Shown here in pieces: positions 8,252-16,888 of a stretch of 21,887 nucleotides of DNA. The DNA comes from JBOHHR01 sp050740975 (GTDB lineage Bacteria > Pseudomonadota > Gammaproteobacteria > JBOHHR01). The translations under genes were made by a program, and so were the position numbers. The notes under the pieces were generated by a model. The model was not told where the DNA came from and searched no databases. It was given only the letters and a program-made list of their open reading frames with translations. Each line of letters begins with the position of its first letter. The first letter of the stretch is position 1. The stretch lies in assembly GCA_050740975.1 (NCBI GenBank), contig JBOIEE010000021.1:1-21887 (forward strand). Reading direction: 5' to 3'.

Positions 8252-9346
8252 GTGCGGACTTTGACCGTAGACCTCGGCGAGCGTAGCTATCCGATCTACA
8301 TCGGATCTCGATTGCTGGAGCGCGCCGATCTGCTCGCGTCCGCGATCCGCGGGCGGCAGGTGCTTGTGGTCACCAACGATGCCATTGCACCCCTGTATTT
8401 GCAGCCTTTGCAAGACGCGCTACAGGGCTACGACACCCGATCCATAGTGCTACCCGATGGCGAAGCGCATAAGAGTCTAGAGGTGATGGACCGCATCATC
8501 ACCGCCTTGCTCGAGCGCCGCTTTGATCGCAGCAGCACTTTGCTGGCACTGGGTGGCGGAGTTGTGGGGGATATCACCGGTTTCGCCGCCGCCTGCTATC
8601 AGCGAGGAGTGGATTATATCCAATTACCCACTACCCTGCTGGCCCAAGTCGATTCTTCAGTGGGCGGCAAGACAGCCGTCAATCACCCCTTGGGCAAAAA
8701 CATGATCGGCGCTTTTCATCAGCCGCGTTGCGTTGTTTCCGATACCGCTACCCTGAATACCTTGCCTGCGCGGGAACTGAGCGCGGGCTTGGCAGAGGTC
8801 ATCAAATATGGCTTGATCCGGGATGCGGAGTTCTTTTTGTGGCTGGAGAGACACGTGCCGGACATACTACGCCGCGAAGCAGAAGCGCTGGCTTACTGCA
8901 TATACCGCTGTTGCGAGAACAAAGCCGCCGTCGTGGCCGAGGATGAGCGCGAGGAGGGCGCGCGGGCGCTGCTTAACTTGGGCCATACTTTTGGCCACGC
9001 CATCGAGACGGGGCTTGGCTATGGCCAATGGCTGCACGGCGAGGCGGTGGCGGTGGGGATGCGGCTAGCTGCGGATTTGTCGGCGCGGATGGGATGGATC
9101 AGCGCCGCGCACCGGGAACGGATCGAATCGCTGCTGCAGAGAGCGGGTCTGCCGATCCACGCCCCATCCTCCTTGGCGGCTGATCGCCTGCTGGAACTGA
9201 TGGCCGTAGACAAGAAAGCCCGGAAAGGGATGTTGCGCCTGGTTCTATTGCAAGGCATCGGCCGTGCGGTGATAACGAGCGATTACGATCACTCCGCCTT
9301 ATTGGCCGCCCTCGCGGGGGCGCGTGCTGCTACCCGCGTGGCCTAA
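8252..9346 (+). CDS. aroB: 3-dehydroquinate synthase (AroB)
   Basis: This is the NAD- and zinc-dependent enzyme that cyclises DAHP to 3-dehydroquinate, the second shikimate pathway step. The model is 364 residues, close to the family norm. Motifs are the N-terminal LGERSYPIYIG, the NAD-binding GGGVVGD (101-107), QVDSSVGGKTAVNHPLGKN (132-150), and zinc ligands Glu182 (AEVIKYG), His245 (GHTFGH) and His262 (HGEAV). I picked GTG 8252 because it gives the family-typical start M(V)RTLTVDLG. GTG 8243 and TTG codons further upstream, which would overlap aroK, are open alternatives. No strong ribosome-binding site decides between them. Confidence 0.95.
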   Translation: MRTLTVDLGERSYPIYIGSRLLERADLLASAIRGRQVLVVTNDAIAPLYLQPLQDALQGYDTRSIVLPDGEAHKSLEVMDRIITALLERRFDRSSTLLALGGGVVGDITGFAAACYQRGVDYIQLPTTLLAQVDSSVGGKTAVNHPLGKNMIGAFHQPRCVVSDTATLNTLPARELSAGLAEVIKYGLIRDAEFFLWLERHVPDILRREAEALAYCIYRCCENKAAVVAEDEREEGARALLNLGHTFGHAIETGLGYGQWLHGEAVAVGMRLAADLSARMGWISAAHRERIESLLQRAGLPIHAPSSLAADRLLELMAVDKKARKGMLRLVLLQGIGRAVITSDYDHSALLAALAGARAATRVA

Positions 9347-9392
9347 GCCAGCGGCCGGTGGAAGCGAGAAACTGACAACAGAGTCTTACGCT

Positions 9393-10790
9393 ATGGCTAT
9401 CGAACCCACCATAGTTCTCACTCCGGATAAGGCCACCGAGTTGCGGTCAGGATCGGCTTTTTTCTATCTTTGCCCACCGCTCGCGCAGCGTGCAGCGCTG
9501 GTGCTGCACCTGCTCGCATTCAGCCGCCAGCCGGTATTTGTGGTGGCGGAGCGAGGAATGGGCAAGACCAGCCTGCTGGAATACCTGCTTAACGCAGCGC
9601 CGGAGCATTGGGCCGTGAGTCGGGTTGAGGGGGAAAAGCTTGCCGGCCGGCCGGCCACAGCTAAACGCGTGTTGGAGGGTTTTGGCCTAAAGCCAGGCAT
9701 TAGGCCCGTCTCGGATGGCCTCACGCTCAGCAGGACGATCCTCGCTGACTTCGGCGCTGACCGCACTCCGGTGCTATTGGTCGACGACGCCCACAAGCTC
9801 CCGCCGGAGTCCTTATCGTTACTGATGGACTCGGCGCCATGGGAGCGGCAGGCGGGGGGCTTGCACATGGCGCTTTTCTGCACTCCGCTGATCGACAGCG
9901 TGCTCAATACGCCGGAATTACGCCCGCGTTTGCGGCAGTTCGTGCATCGCGTTGAGCTTTCCCCGTTCACCGAGCAGCAGACCCGTGAATACTTGGTTCA
10001 GCGCTCGGCCGCCGCAGGCCGCGAAGGTCCTTTGCCCTTGTCAGCGGCGGAAGTTCGTCAGATCTTCAATCGATCGCTAGGAGTCCCGAGGCGCATCAAC
10101 GAGTTGGTACGTGATGCTTTGGTGCAGGAGGGTCCGCGAACATTGGGCTTGGAAGAAGACCTCGCGGGAACCGGCCAGCCGTCCCACCTTGGTTTGGGTT
10201 TCTCGGGCGCGGCAGCGGTTGTTATCGTAGTGTTAGCCATTCTAGGGCTTTGGGTCGTAAGGCAACCGGGCGACGGTAGCCCAGAACTAGTCCTGGTGCC
10301 ACCGATCAACGAACCGACGGTCACAGAGAGTTCGCAGCCTGCAAGTGCACGAAGAAAGGACGCGCCGCCCGCAGCACAACCACCTAAACAGACTTCCGTC
10401 CAGGAGCAGCCGCAAACAGCGAAAAAAATAGATCCCAGACCCCACCTAACCCCAGTGGCACGCGAACGTGTTACTGCGCTTGCTCCAGGGTTCAGGGGAC
10501 CCGAGTGGTTACAGGCTCAGCAGGCGGATCGCTACGTGGTGCAATTATTCGCCTCCCCCAACCGGAAAGCCGTTTTTCGCTTTTTGCACGAGCAGAAAGA
10601 CCGGCTCCAGCTAGCTTGGTTTTCCACCGTGGGCCGCGGTCGGCCCTGGTACGCGGTGGTGGAGGGACTCTATCCCGACCGTGACAGCGCCCGTGCCGCT
10701 GTCGCTAAGGTTCAATCTTTAGCTGGAATTTCCAAGCCCTGGCCGCGCTCGATCGCCAGCATTAAGGAAACATTAAACAAAACCCCCTAG
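9393..10790 (+). CDS. damX: DamX-like AAA ATPase with C-terminal SPOR domain
   Basis: The product is 465 residues. It occupies the damX position after aroB, as in E. coli and Pseudomonas. The cytoplasmic part (1-265) is an ExeA/GspA-like AAA domain: a Walker A region ERGMGKTS (53-60), a Walker B VLLVDDAH (127-134) and a C-terminal lid with VPRRINELVRDAL. One transmembrane helix lies at about 271-289. A Pro/Gln-rich periplasmic linker (about 300-365) follows, then a SPOR domain (about 379-460) that should bind denuded septal peptidoglycan. The first Walker A glycine is Ala52, so ATP binding may be altered. ATG 9393 was preferred over a GTG at 9324 that overlaps aroB; no strong Shine-Dalgarno is present. 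A cell-division role is inferred from the family. Confidence 0.85.
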   Translation: MAIEPTIVLTPDKATELRSGSAFFYLCPPLAQRAALVLHLLAFSRQPVFVVAERGMGKTSLLEYLLNAAPEHWAVSRVEGEKLAGRPATAKRVLEGFGLKPGIRPVSDGLTLSRTILADFGADRTPVLLVDDAHKLPPESLSLLMDSAPWERQAGGLHMALFCTPLIDSVLNTPELRPRLRQFVHRVELSPFTEQQTREYLVQRSAAAGREGPLPLSAAEVRQIFNRSLGVPRRINELVRDALVQEGPRTLGLEEDLAGTGQPSHLGLGFSGAAAVVIVVLAILGLWVVRQPGDGSPELVLVPPINEPTVTESSQPASARRKDAPPAAQPPKQTSVQEQPQTAKKIDPRPHLTPVARERVTALAPGFRGPEWLQAQQADRYVVQLFASPNRKAVFRFLHEQKDRLQLAWFSTVGRGRPWYAVVEGLYPDRDSARAAVAKVQSLAGISKPWPRSIASIKETLNKTP

Positions 10791-10815
10791 CGGCCATTTC
10801 GAATTAACCGAGGTA

Positions 10816-10836
10816 CGCCAGCACGCAAACCTGGCG
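10816..10836 (+). other. Short inverted repeat upstream of gltB
   Basis: CGCCAG (10816-10821) and CTGGCG (10831-10836) form a 6-base-pair stem with a 9-base loop just upstream of the gltB promoter. It may mark the end of the damX transcript or be an operator. There is no T-run, so the function is unclear. Confidence 0.25.
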
Positions 10837-10851
10837 CGGGATCGCGCTGCC

Positions 10852-10880
10852 GTGACACCCGAGGATTGGAACGATATACT
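10852..10880 (+). promoter_or_regulatory. Sigma-70-like promoter for gltBD
   Basis: GTGACA (10852-10857), a 17-base spacer and TATACT (10875-10880) each match consensus at 5 of 6 positions, with ideal spacing. Transcription would start near 10887, leaving a leader of about 48 bases before the ATG at 10935. It is the best promoter match I found by eye, and it would let gltBD be expressed independently of the aro genes. Confidence 0.6.
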
Positions 10881-10934
10881 GAATGACCTTTGCCTTCGAA
10901 TTTCTCGTTGCTGACAACCGGGGGTTTAGCACAC

Positions 10935-13900
10935 ATGGGCACACCACCGAACGATTCCGGACTGTACCGGCCCGAATTTGAGCGGGATAGTTGTGGCTTT
11001 GGCTTGATCGCCCAGATGGACGGACGGGCCAGTCACGCGCTGGTGCGCACAGCGGTGCATTCGCTTTGCCGCCTAACACACCGCGGGGCGGTCGCCGCTG
11101 ACGGCAAAAGCGGTGACGGTTGTGGGCTATTGATCAAAAAACCGCATGAATTTTTTAGCAATATTGCTCGGGAACAAGGCATTTCACTGCTCCCCCAGTA
11201 CGCCGTTGGGAGCATATTCCTTAGCCCGGACAAAGGCCTCGCGAGAGCGGCGCGAGAACGGTTGCACGACGAGCTGTCCGCTCAGGGGCTAGAAGTCGCC
11301 GGATGGCGGCAGGTTCCTACACATGTCTCAGGTTTGGGCGAACAGGCGGCCCGTACCTGCCCGCGGATCGAACAGATCCTCGTCAACGGCCCGGGGTTGG
11401 GCGATGAAGGCTTCGCGCGGCGCCTGTATGTCGCCCGCCGGCGCTGCGAGAAGGCGATTGAAGCGACGGATCCTGACTTCTATGTGACCAGCCTTTCCCC
11501 GCACGTGGTGTCCTACAAGGGCTTGGTGATGCCTGGCTACCTGGGGGAATTCTATCCGGACCTCGGTGACACGCGGCTTTCTTCGGCTTTGTGCGTGTTT
11601 CATCAGCGCTTCTCCACCAACACCTGGCCGCAATGGCGCCTGGCCCAGCCGTTTCGATATCTGGCCCATAACGGCGAGATCAACACCATCCAAGGAAACC
11701 GCAACTGGTCGGTGGCGCGGAGCCACCAACTGTGTTCCGAACACATCCCGGAGATGGACGATATCCGTCCTTTGGTGTCCTCCAGCGGATCGGATTCCTG
11801 TTCTCTGGACAATATGCTGGAAGCGCTGCTCGCCGGGGGCATGGACATATTCCGCGCCATGCGCCTGTTGATCCCGCCCGCTTGGCAAAATAGTGACAGC
11901 ATTGACCCCGATTTAAAGGCCTATTACGAATACAATGCGATGCAGATGGAGCCTTGGGATGGACCTGCGGGGATCGTGCTGACCGATGGCCGGCATGCGG
12001 CGTGTGTGATGGATAGAAACGGGCTTCGCCCCGCACGTTACGTGATCACACGTGACCGACATATCACCTTGGCTTCGGAAATAGGGGTCTACGACTACGC
12101 CCCGTCCGAGGTGGTAGCGAAAGGGCGGTTGAAACCGGGGGAAATGCTGGCAGTCGACCTAGCAACCGGGGAGCTGTTGCTTCCCGAGGCGATCGACCAG
12201 CGGCTGAAGACACGCAAACCCTATAAGCGGTGGATCCGCGACAATATCCGCAAACTCGAGTCCACCCTGCGCGATGAGCCCCTGACCACCCAGGCGCTAG
12301 AGGCGGAATGGCTGGCGCGATACCTGAAGATGTTTCAGATCTCCTTCGAGGAGCGAGACCAGGTGTTGCGGGTTCTGGCTGAGGCGGGGCAAGAGGCCGT
12401 GGGTTCGATGGGAGACGACACGCCGTTACCGGTGTTGTCGCAGCACGTGCGCCCGCTGTACGACAATTTCCGCCAGCAGTTCGCGCAGGTTACAAACCCG
12501 CCGATTGACCCCTTGCGTGAGATGATCGTGATGTCGCTCAATACCTATATTGGGGCAGAGCGCAACTTGTTCGAGGAGTCAGCGGAGCACTGCGCGCGTT
12601 TGGTGATCGATTCGCCGATATTGTCGGAAGGCAAGCTCCGGCGTTTGCTGGAGCTGGACGATCCGCGCTTTCGCCACCGGGTTTTCGACCTCAATTACGC
12701 TGAGGATCTGAGCTTGCAGGCCGCGCTAGAAACGCTTTGCGACAAGGCCGCCGTGGCCGTTCAAGAGGGGGCCGTGATCTTGGTGCTCTCAGATCGCAAC
12801 ATCCAGCCTGGGAAGCTCCCGATCCACGCCCTGCTTGGCACTGGGGCGGTACACCATCACTTGATTGCGCTCGGGCTGCGTTGCCGGGCTAACATCGTGG
12901 TGGAAACCGCGACGGCACGTGATCCGCACCAGTTTGCGGTGCTGATCGGCTTCGGAGCCACGGCCGTCTTTCCATACTTAGCCTACGAGTGCCTGCACGA
13001 GATGCTGGTACGAGGGGAGATCCCCAAGGGTGAAAGCAGCCTGGTTGCCGCTTCGTATCGGCGGGGGATCAACAAGGGGCTGTATAAGATCCTATCCAAG
13101 ATGGGGATCTCCACTATAGCCAGTTATCGCGGGGCACAGCTTTTCGAGATCGTCGGCATACACCAAGAGGTGGTGGATCTTTGCTTTGTCGGGACCACCA
13201 GCCGCATTCAGGGCATGCGGTTCGCCGACATCGAACACGATCAAAAACTGCTCGCGCAGGAAGCGTGGAACGGCCGCAAACCCATGCGCCAGGGGGGGCT
13301 TTTGAAGTTTATCTACGGCGGAGAATTTCACGCCTTCAACCCCGATGTGGTCAACAAGCTGCAAGCGAGCGTGGACAGTGGTGATTATGGCCAGTACTTG
13401 GAATACGCGGCTGAAGTCAACAACAGACCGATCGCCGTGTTGCGTGACTTGTTTAAGCTGCGCACCGATCTGGCGCCGGTGGATCTCGAGGAGGTTGAAC
13501 CAATCGAGGACATCCTGCCTCGCTTCGATACCGCCGGAATGTCGCTCGGCGCGCTGTCGCCCGACGCGCATGAAGCGCTTGCGACGGCCATGAACCGTTT
13601 AGGAGGCCGTTCTAACTCGGGCGAAGGAGGCGAGGATCCGGCTCGCTATGGTACCGGGCGTTCTTCGAAGATCAAGCAGGTCGCTTCTGGTCGCTTCGGG
13701 GTAACGCCGCATTATCTGGTAAACGCCGAGGTGCTTCAGATTAAGATCGCCCAAGGAGCGAAACCTGGAGAAGGGGGCCAATTACCGGGGCACAAGGTCA
13801 ATGAGATGATCGCGCGGCTGCGCTACTCAAGGCCCGGAGTGGCGCTGATTTCCCCGGCCCCACACCATGATATCTACTCCATCGAAGATCTGGCGCAGCT

Positions 13901-15401
13901 GATCTTCGATCTCAAACAGGTAAACCCAAAAGCTTTGGTATCGGTGAAGCTTGTAGCGGAAGCGGGCGTGGGTACGATCGCAGCAGGCGTCGCCAAGGCT
14001 TACGCAGATTTGATCACCATTGCCGGTTACGACGGCGGTACCGGCGCAAGCCCCCTGACCTCGGTCAAGTATGCCGGTGGGCCCTGGGAGCTGGGGTTGA
14101 CCGAGACCCATCAGACGCTGCGCGCTAACGATCTGCGGGATAAGGTGCGCTTGCAAACCGATGGCGGTTTGAAAACGGGACTGGACGTGATTAAGGCGGC
14201 CATCCTGGGAGCAGAGAGCTTTGGGTTCGGCACTGCGCCCATGGTGGCTTTGGGCTGCAAGTATTTGCGCATCTGTCATTTGAACAACTGCGCCACAGGC
14301 GTGGCAACCCAGGACGAGGTGCTGCGGGATAAGCACTTCAAGCCCAACGGCCCGCAGAAGGTGATGAACTTTTTCCGTTTCGTGGCGCGTGAAGTGCGCG
14401 AACACATGGCCGCTCTGGGCGTGCGGCAGCTGACGGAGTTGATCGGCCGCACCGACCTGTTATGCATCATCGAGGGCCAGACCGCGAAACAGTGTAGCCT
14501 TGCGCTTGCTCCCATTCTCTCAGACCACGGGATCCCGGCGGAAAAACCACAGTACTGTGCGGACCCTCGCAACCAGCCTTTTGACAAGGCAGAGCTGGCC
14601 GAGCAGATGGTGACCGACATGCTGCCAGCGATCGAAAAAAGACGCGGTGGGGAGTTTCACTACCGCATCAAGAACTTCAATCGCTCCATCGGAGCCCGCC
14701 TTGCGGGTGAGATCGCCCGCCGCTACGGCAATCTAGGCATGTCCGACACACCCGTACGGCTACGCCTCACCGGCTCCGCTGGGCAGAGCTTTGGTGTTTG
14801 GAACACCGGGGGGCTGGAGATCTATCTGGAGGGCGATGCCAACGATTACGTCGGCAAGGGAATGGCGGGGGGTAAGCTCGTGCTCTATCCGCCCCCCCAG
14901 GTCCACTACGATCCGAGCCAGACCGTGATCATGGGTAACACGTGTTTGTATGGTGCGACGGGGGGTAAGCTGTTCGCCGCCGGGCAAGCTGGGGAGCGGT
15001 TCGCGGTGCGCAATTCCGGCGCGATCGCGGTGGTAGAAGGGGTAGGAGACCACGGCTGCGAGTACATGACCGGTGGTGTAGTCGTGGTTTTGGGGGATTG
15101 CGGAGTCAACTTCGGCGCCGGCATGACCGGCGGGTTTGCCTTCGTGTTGGACCGCACCCATAAGTTTTTCGACCGCTGTAATCACGAGTTGGTCGATCTG
15201 CATCGCTTGCAGCCGGAATACATGGAAGCCTATCGCGTGTACCTTTTGGAATTGGTCGAGGCGCATGGACGCGAGACGGGCAGCCGCTTCGCCCGGCGTT
15301 TGATCGAGAGCTTTTCCGATCACTTGGGCCAGTTCTGGTTGGTAAAACCAAAAGCCGCCGAGCTCGACAGCTTGCTCGACAGCTTGCGGGCCGCCGCTTA
15401 G
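10935..15401 (+). CDS. gltB: Glutamate synthase (NADPH) large subunit GltB
   Basis: The product is 1488 residues. The alpha subunit of GOGAT hydrolyses glutamine and transfers ammonia through an internal tunnel to 2-oxoglutarate at an FMN site. The N-terminal class II amidotransferase has its nucleophile at Cys20 (ERDSCGFGL), normally exposed by cleavage of the short propeptide. A central domain and the FMN-binding domain follow (GGRSNSGEGGEDPARYG and GYDGGTGASPLTS). The 3Fe-4S cysteines are C1108, C1114 and C1119 (CKYLRICHLNNC). The C-terminal GXGXG beta-helix domain starts around GMAGGKLVLYPP. I chose ATG 10935 because it keeps a short propeptide as in homologues. A TTG at 10890 in the same frame would add 15 residues but nearly coincides with the predicted transcript start. 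Confidence 0.97.
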   Translation: MGTPPNDSGLYRPEFERDSCGFGLIAQMDGRASHALVRTAVHSLCRLTHRGAVAADGKSGDGCGLLIKKPHEFFSNIAREQGISLLPQYAVGSIFLSPDKGLARAARERLHDELSAQGLEVAGWRQVPTHVSGLGEQAARTCPRIEQILVNGPGLGDEGFARRLYVARRRCEKAIEATDPDFYVTSLSPHVVSYKGLVMPGYLGEFYPDLGDTRLSSALCVFHQRFSTNTWPQWRLAQPFRYLAHNGEINTIQGNRNWSVARSHQLCSEHIPEMDDIRPLVSSSGSDSCSLDNMLEALLAGGMDIFRAMRLLIPPAWQNSDSIDPDLKAYYEYNAMQMEPWDGPAGIVLTDGRHAACVMDRNGLRPARYVITRDRHITLASEIGVYDYAPSEVVAKGRLKPGEMLAVDLATGELLLPEAIDQRLKTRKPYKRWIRDNIRKLESTLRDEPLTTQALEAEWLARYLKMFQISFEERDQVLRVLAEAGQEAVGSMGDDTPLPVLSQHVRPLYDNFRQQFAQVTNPPIDPLREMIVMSLNTYIGAERNLFEESAEHCARLVIDSPILSEGKLRRLLELDDPRFRHRVFDLNYAEDLSLQAALETLCDKAAVAVQEGAVILVLSDRNIQPGKLPIHALLGTGAVHHHLIALGLRCRANIVVETATARDPHQFAVLIGFGATAVFPYLAYECLHEMLVRGEIPKGESSLVAASYRRGINKGLYKILSKMGISTIASYRGAQLFEIVGIHQEVVDLCFVGTTSRIQGMRFADIEHDQKLLAQEAWNGRKPMRQGGLLKFIYGGEFHAFNPDVVNKLQASVDSGDYGQYLEYAAEVNNRPIAVLRDLFKLRTDLAPVDLEEVEPIEDILPRFDTAGMSLGALSPDAHEALATAMNRLGGRSNSGEGGEDPARYGTGRSSKIKQVASGRFGVTPHYLVNAEVLQIKIAQGAKPGEGGQLPGHKVNEMIARLRYSRPGVALISPAPHHDIYSIEDLAQLIFDLKQVNPKALVSVKLVAEAGVGTIAAGVAKAYADLITIAGYDGGTGASPLTSVKYAGGPWELGLTETHQTLRANDLRDKVRLQTDGGLKTGLDVIKAAILGAESFGFGTAPMVALGCKYLRICHLNNCATGVATQDEVLRDKHFKPNGPQKVMNFFRFVAREVREHMAALGVRQLTELIGRTDLLCIIEGQTAKQCSLALAPILSDHGIPAEKPQYCADPRNQPFDKAELAEQMVTDMLPAIEKRRGGEFHYRIKNFNRSIGARLAGEIARRYGNLGMSDTPVRLRLTGSAGQSFGVWNTGGLEIYLEGDANDYVGKGMAGGKLVLYPPPQVHYDPSQTVIMGNTCLYGATGGKLFAAGQAGERFAVRNSGAIAVVEGVGDHGCEYMTGGVVVVLGDCGVNFGAGMTGGFAFVLDRTHKFFDRCNHELVDLHRLQPEYMEAYRVYLLELVEAHGRETGSRFARRLIESFSDHLGQFWLVKPKAAELDSLLDSLRAAA

Positions 15402-15415
15402 CCGCATTTATTCCT

Positions 15416-16831
15416 ATGGCTGGCTCGCGCGAGCATTTTGAGTTCCTGGATCTGCCGCGGGTGGATCCGCCGAAGACGGCGGCCCCGATCCGCATCTACC
15501 GCTGGGACGAGATCTATGGCCATTACGCTCCCAAGAGCGTCGGCGAGCAAAGCGCGCGATGCATCGGGTGCGGCAATCCGTATTGCGAATGGAAGTGCCC
15601 AGTCCACAACTACATCCCAAATTGGCTCAAGCTGATCGAGGAAGGCAACCTGTTCGAGGCGGCGGAATTGTCGCACAAGACCAACTCCCTGCCCGAGGTA
15701 TGCGGGCGGATCTGCCCTCAAGACCGCTTGTGTGAGGGTGCGTGCACGCTGAACGACGGCTTTGGTGCCGTGACCATAGGGTCCATCGAAAAGTACATCA
15801 CCGACGAGGCCCTAAAACAGGGCTGGCGACCCGATATGTCGCAGGTCAAAGCGACGGGCAAACGTGTGGCCGTGGTAGGAGCGGGGCCGGCTGGGCTGGG
15901 ATGTGCGGATATCTTATCCCGCAATGGGGTCAAGCCCATCGTGTTCGACCGTTGCCGCGAGATAGGCGGATTGCTAACCTTCGGGATCCCGCCGTTTAAG
16001 CTGGAAAAGGAAGTGGTGCTGCGCCGCAGGCAAATCATGGAGGAGATGGGCGTGGAGTTTGTGTTGAACACGGAGATCGGCAAGGACCTCGCGCTTGAGC
16101 ATCTATTGCAGGAGTTCCATGCGGTGTTTTTAGGCATGGGGGCTTACACCTATATGCGGGGCGGATTCCCGGGTGAAGATCTGCCGGGAGTCTATGAGTC
16201 TCTTCCCTATCTGATCGCCAACGTCAACCGACTCATGGGTTGGGAGAATCGCCCTAGCGATTATGTGGATATGAAGGGCAAGCGCGTGGTGGTCCTGGGC
16301 GGCGGCGATACGGCGATGGATTGCAACCGCACCGCCATTCGCCAGGGTGCGCGCAGCGTGCGCTGTGCCTACCGGCGGGATGAGGCCAACATGCCCGGGT
16401 CGATGCGGGAAGTGGCGAATTCCAAGGAAGAAGGGGTCGAGTTCCTGTGGAATCTTCAGCCCATAGAGATCGTCGGCGATTACAGGGCGGAAGGGGTTAA
16501 GGTCGTGCGTACGGCTCTGGGCAAGCCGGATGTCCGGGGGCGGCGGATCCCGGAGCCCGTTCCCGGCAGTGAGGAGGTCATCCCCGCAGATGCCGTGATC
16601 ATCGCTTTTGGCTTTCGCCCGAGCCCAGCGAGCTGGTTTGATCAGCACGGGATCGCGCTCGATGGCCGGTGCCGGGTGAAGGCTAGCGATCAATCGCCAT
16701 TCAAATATCAAACGAGTAACCCGAAGGTGTTCTCCGGTGGCGATATGGTACGCGGCTCGGATCTCGTCGTTACCGCCGTATTCGATGGCCGCGAGGCGGC
16801 GCAGGGGATCGTTGACTATCTGGGCGTGTGA
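15416..16831 (+). CDS. gltD: Glutamate synthase (NADPH) small subunit GltD
   Basis: The product is 471 residues, the family length. The beta subunit takes electrons from NADPH through FAD and passes them via 4Fe-4S clusters to GltB. The N-terminal cluster domain has Cys49, Cys52, Cys57 and Cys61 (RCIGCGNPYCEWKCP), and a second cysteine set around 96, 100, 106 and 110. The FAD site is VVGAGPAGLG (153-162), the NADPH site is VVLGGGDTAMD (292-302), and the C-terminal FAD motif FSGGDMVRGSDLVVTAV is present. It starts 14 bases after gltB, so the two are surely co-transcribed, although no clear Shine-Dalgarno is visible. Confidence 0.97.
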   Translation: MAGSREHFEFLDLPRVDPPKTAAPIRIYRWDEIYGHYAPKSVGEQSARCIGCGNPYCEWKCPVHNYIPNWLKLIEEGNLFEAAELSHKTNSLPEVCGRICPQDRLCEGACTLNDGFGAVTIGSIEKYITDEALKQGWRPDMSQVKATGKRVAVVGAGPAGLGCADILSRNGVKPIVFDRCREIGGLLTFGIPPFKLEKEVVLRRRQIMEEMGVEFVLNTEIGKDLALEHLLQEFHAVFLGMGAYTYMRGGFPGEDLPGVYESLPYLIANVNRLMGWENRPSDYVDMKGKRVVVLGGGDTAMDCNRTAIRQGARSVRCAYRRDEANMPGSMREVANSKEEGVEFLWNLQPIEIVGDYRAEGVKVVRTALGKPDVRGRRIPEPVPGSEEVIPADAVIIAFGFRPSPASWFDQHGIALDGRCRVKASDQSPFKYQTSNPKVFSGGDMVRGSDLVVTAVFDGREAAQGIVDYLGV

Positions 16832-16834
16832 GTA

Positions 16835-16855
16835 GTCGCCTAGGGCTTCGGCGAC
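16835..16855 (+). other. Hairpin between gltD and hemE
   Basis: GTCGCC (16835-16840) and GGCGAC (16850-16855) form a perfect 6-base-pair stem with a 9-base loop directly after the gltD stop. There is no T-run behind it, so it may be a transcript-stabilising or weak attenuating hairpin rather than a terminator. Confidence 0.3.
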
Positions 16856-16888
16856 GCCGCATAGCTACAGAGCGCCGACGGAATAGCC

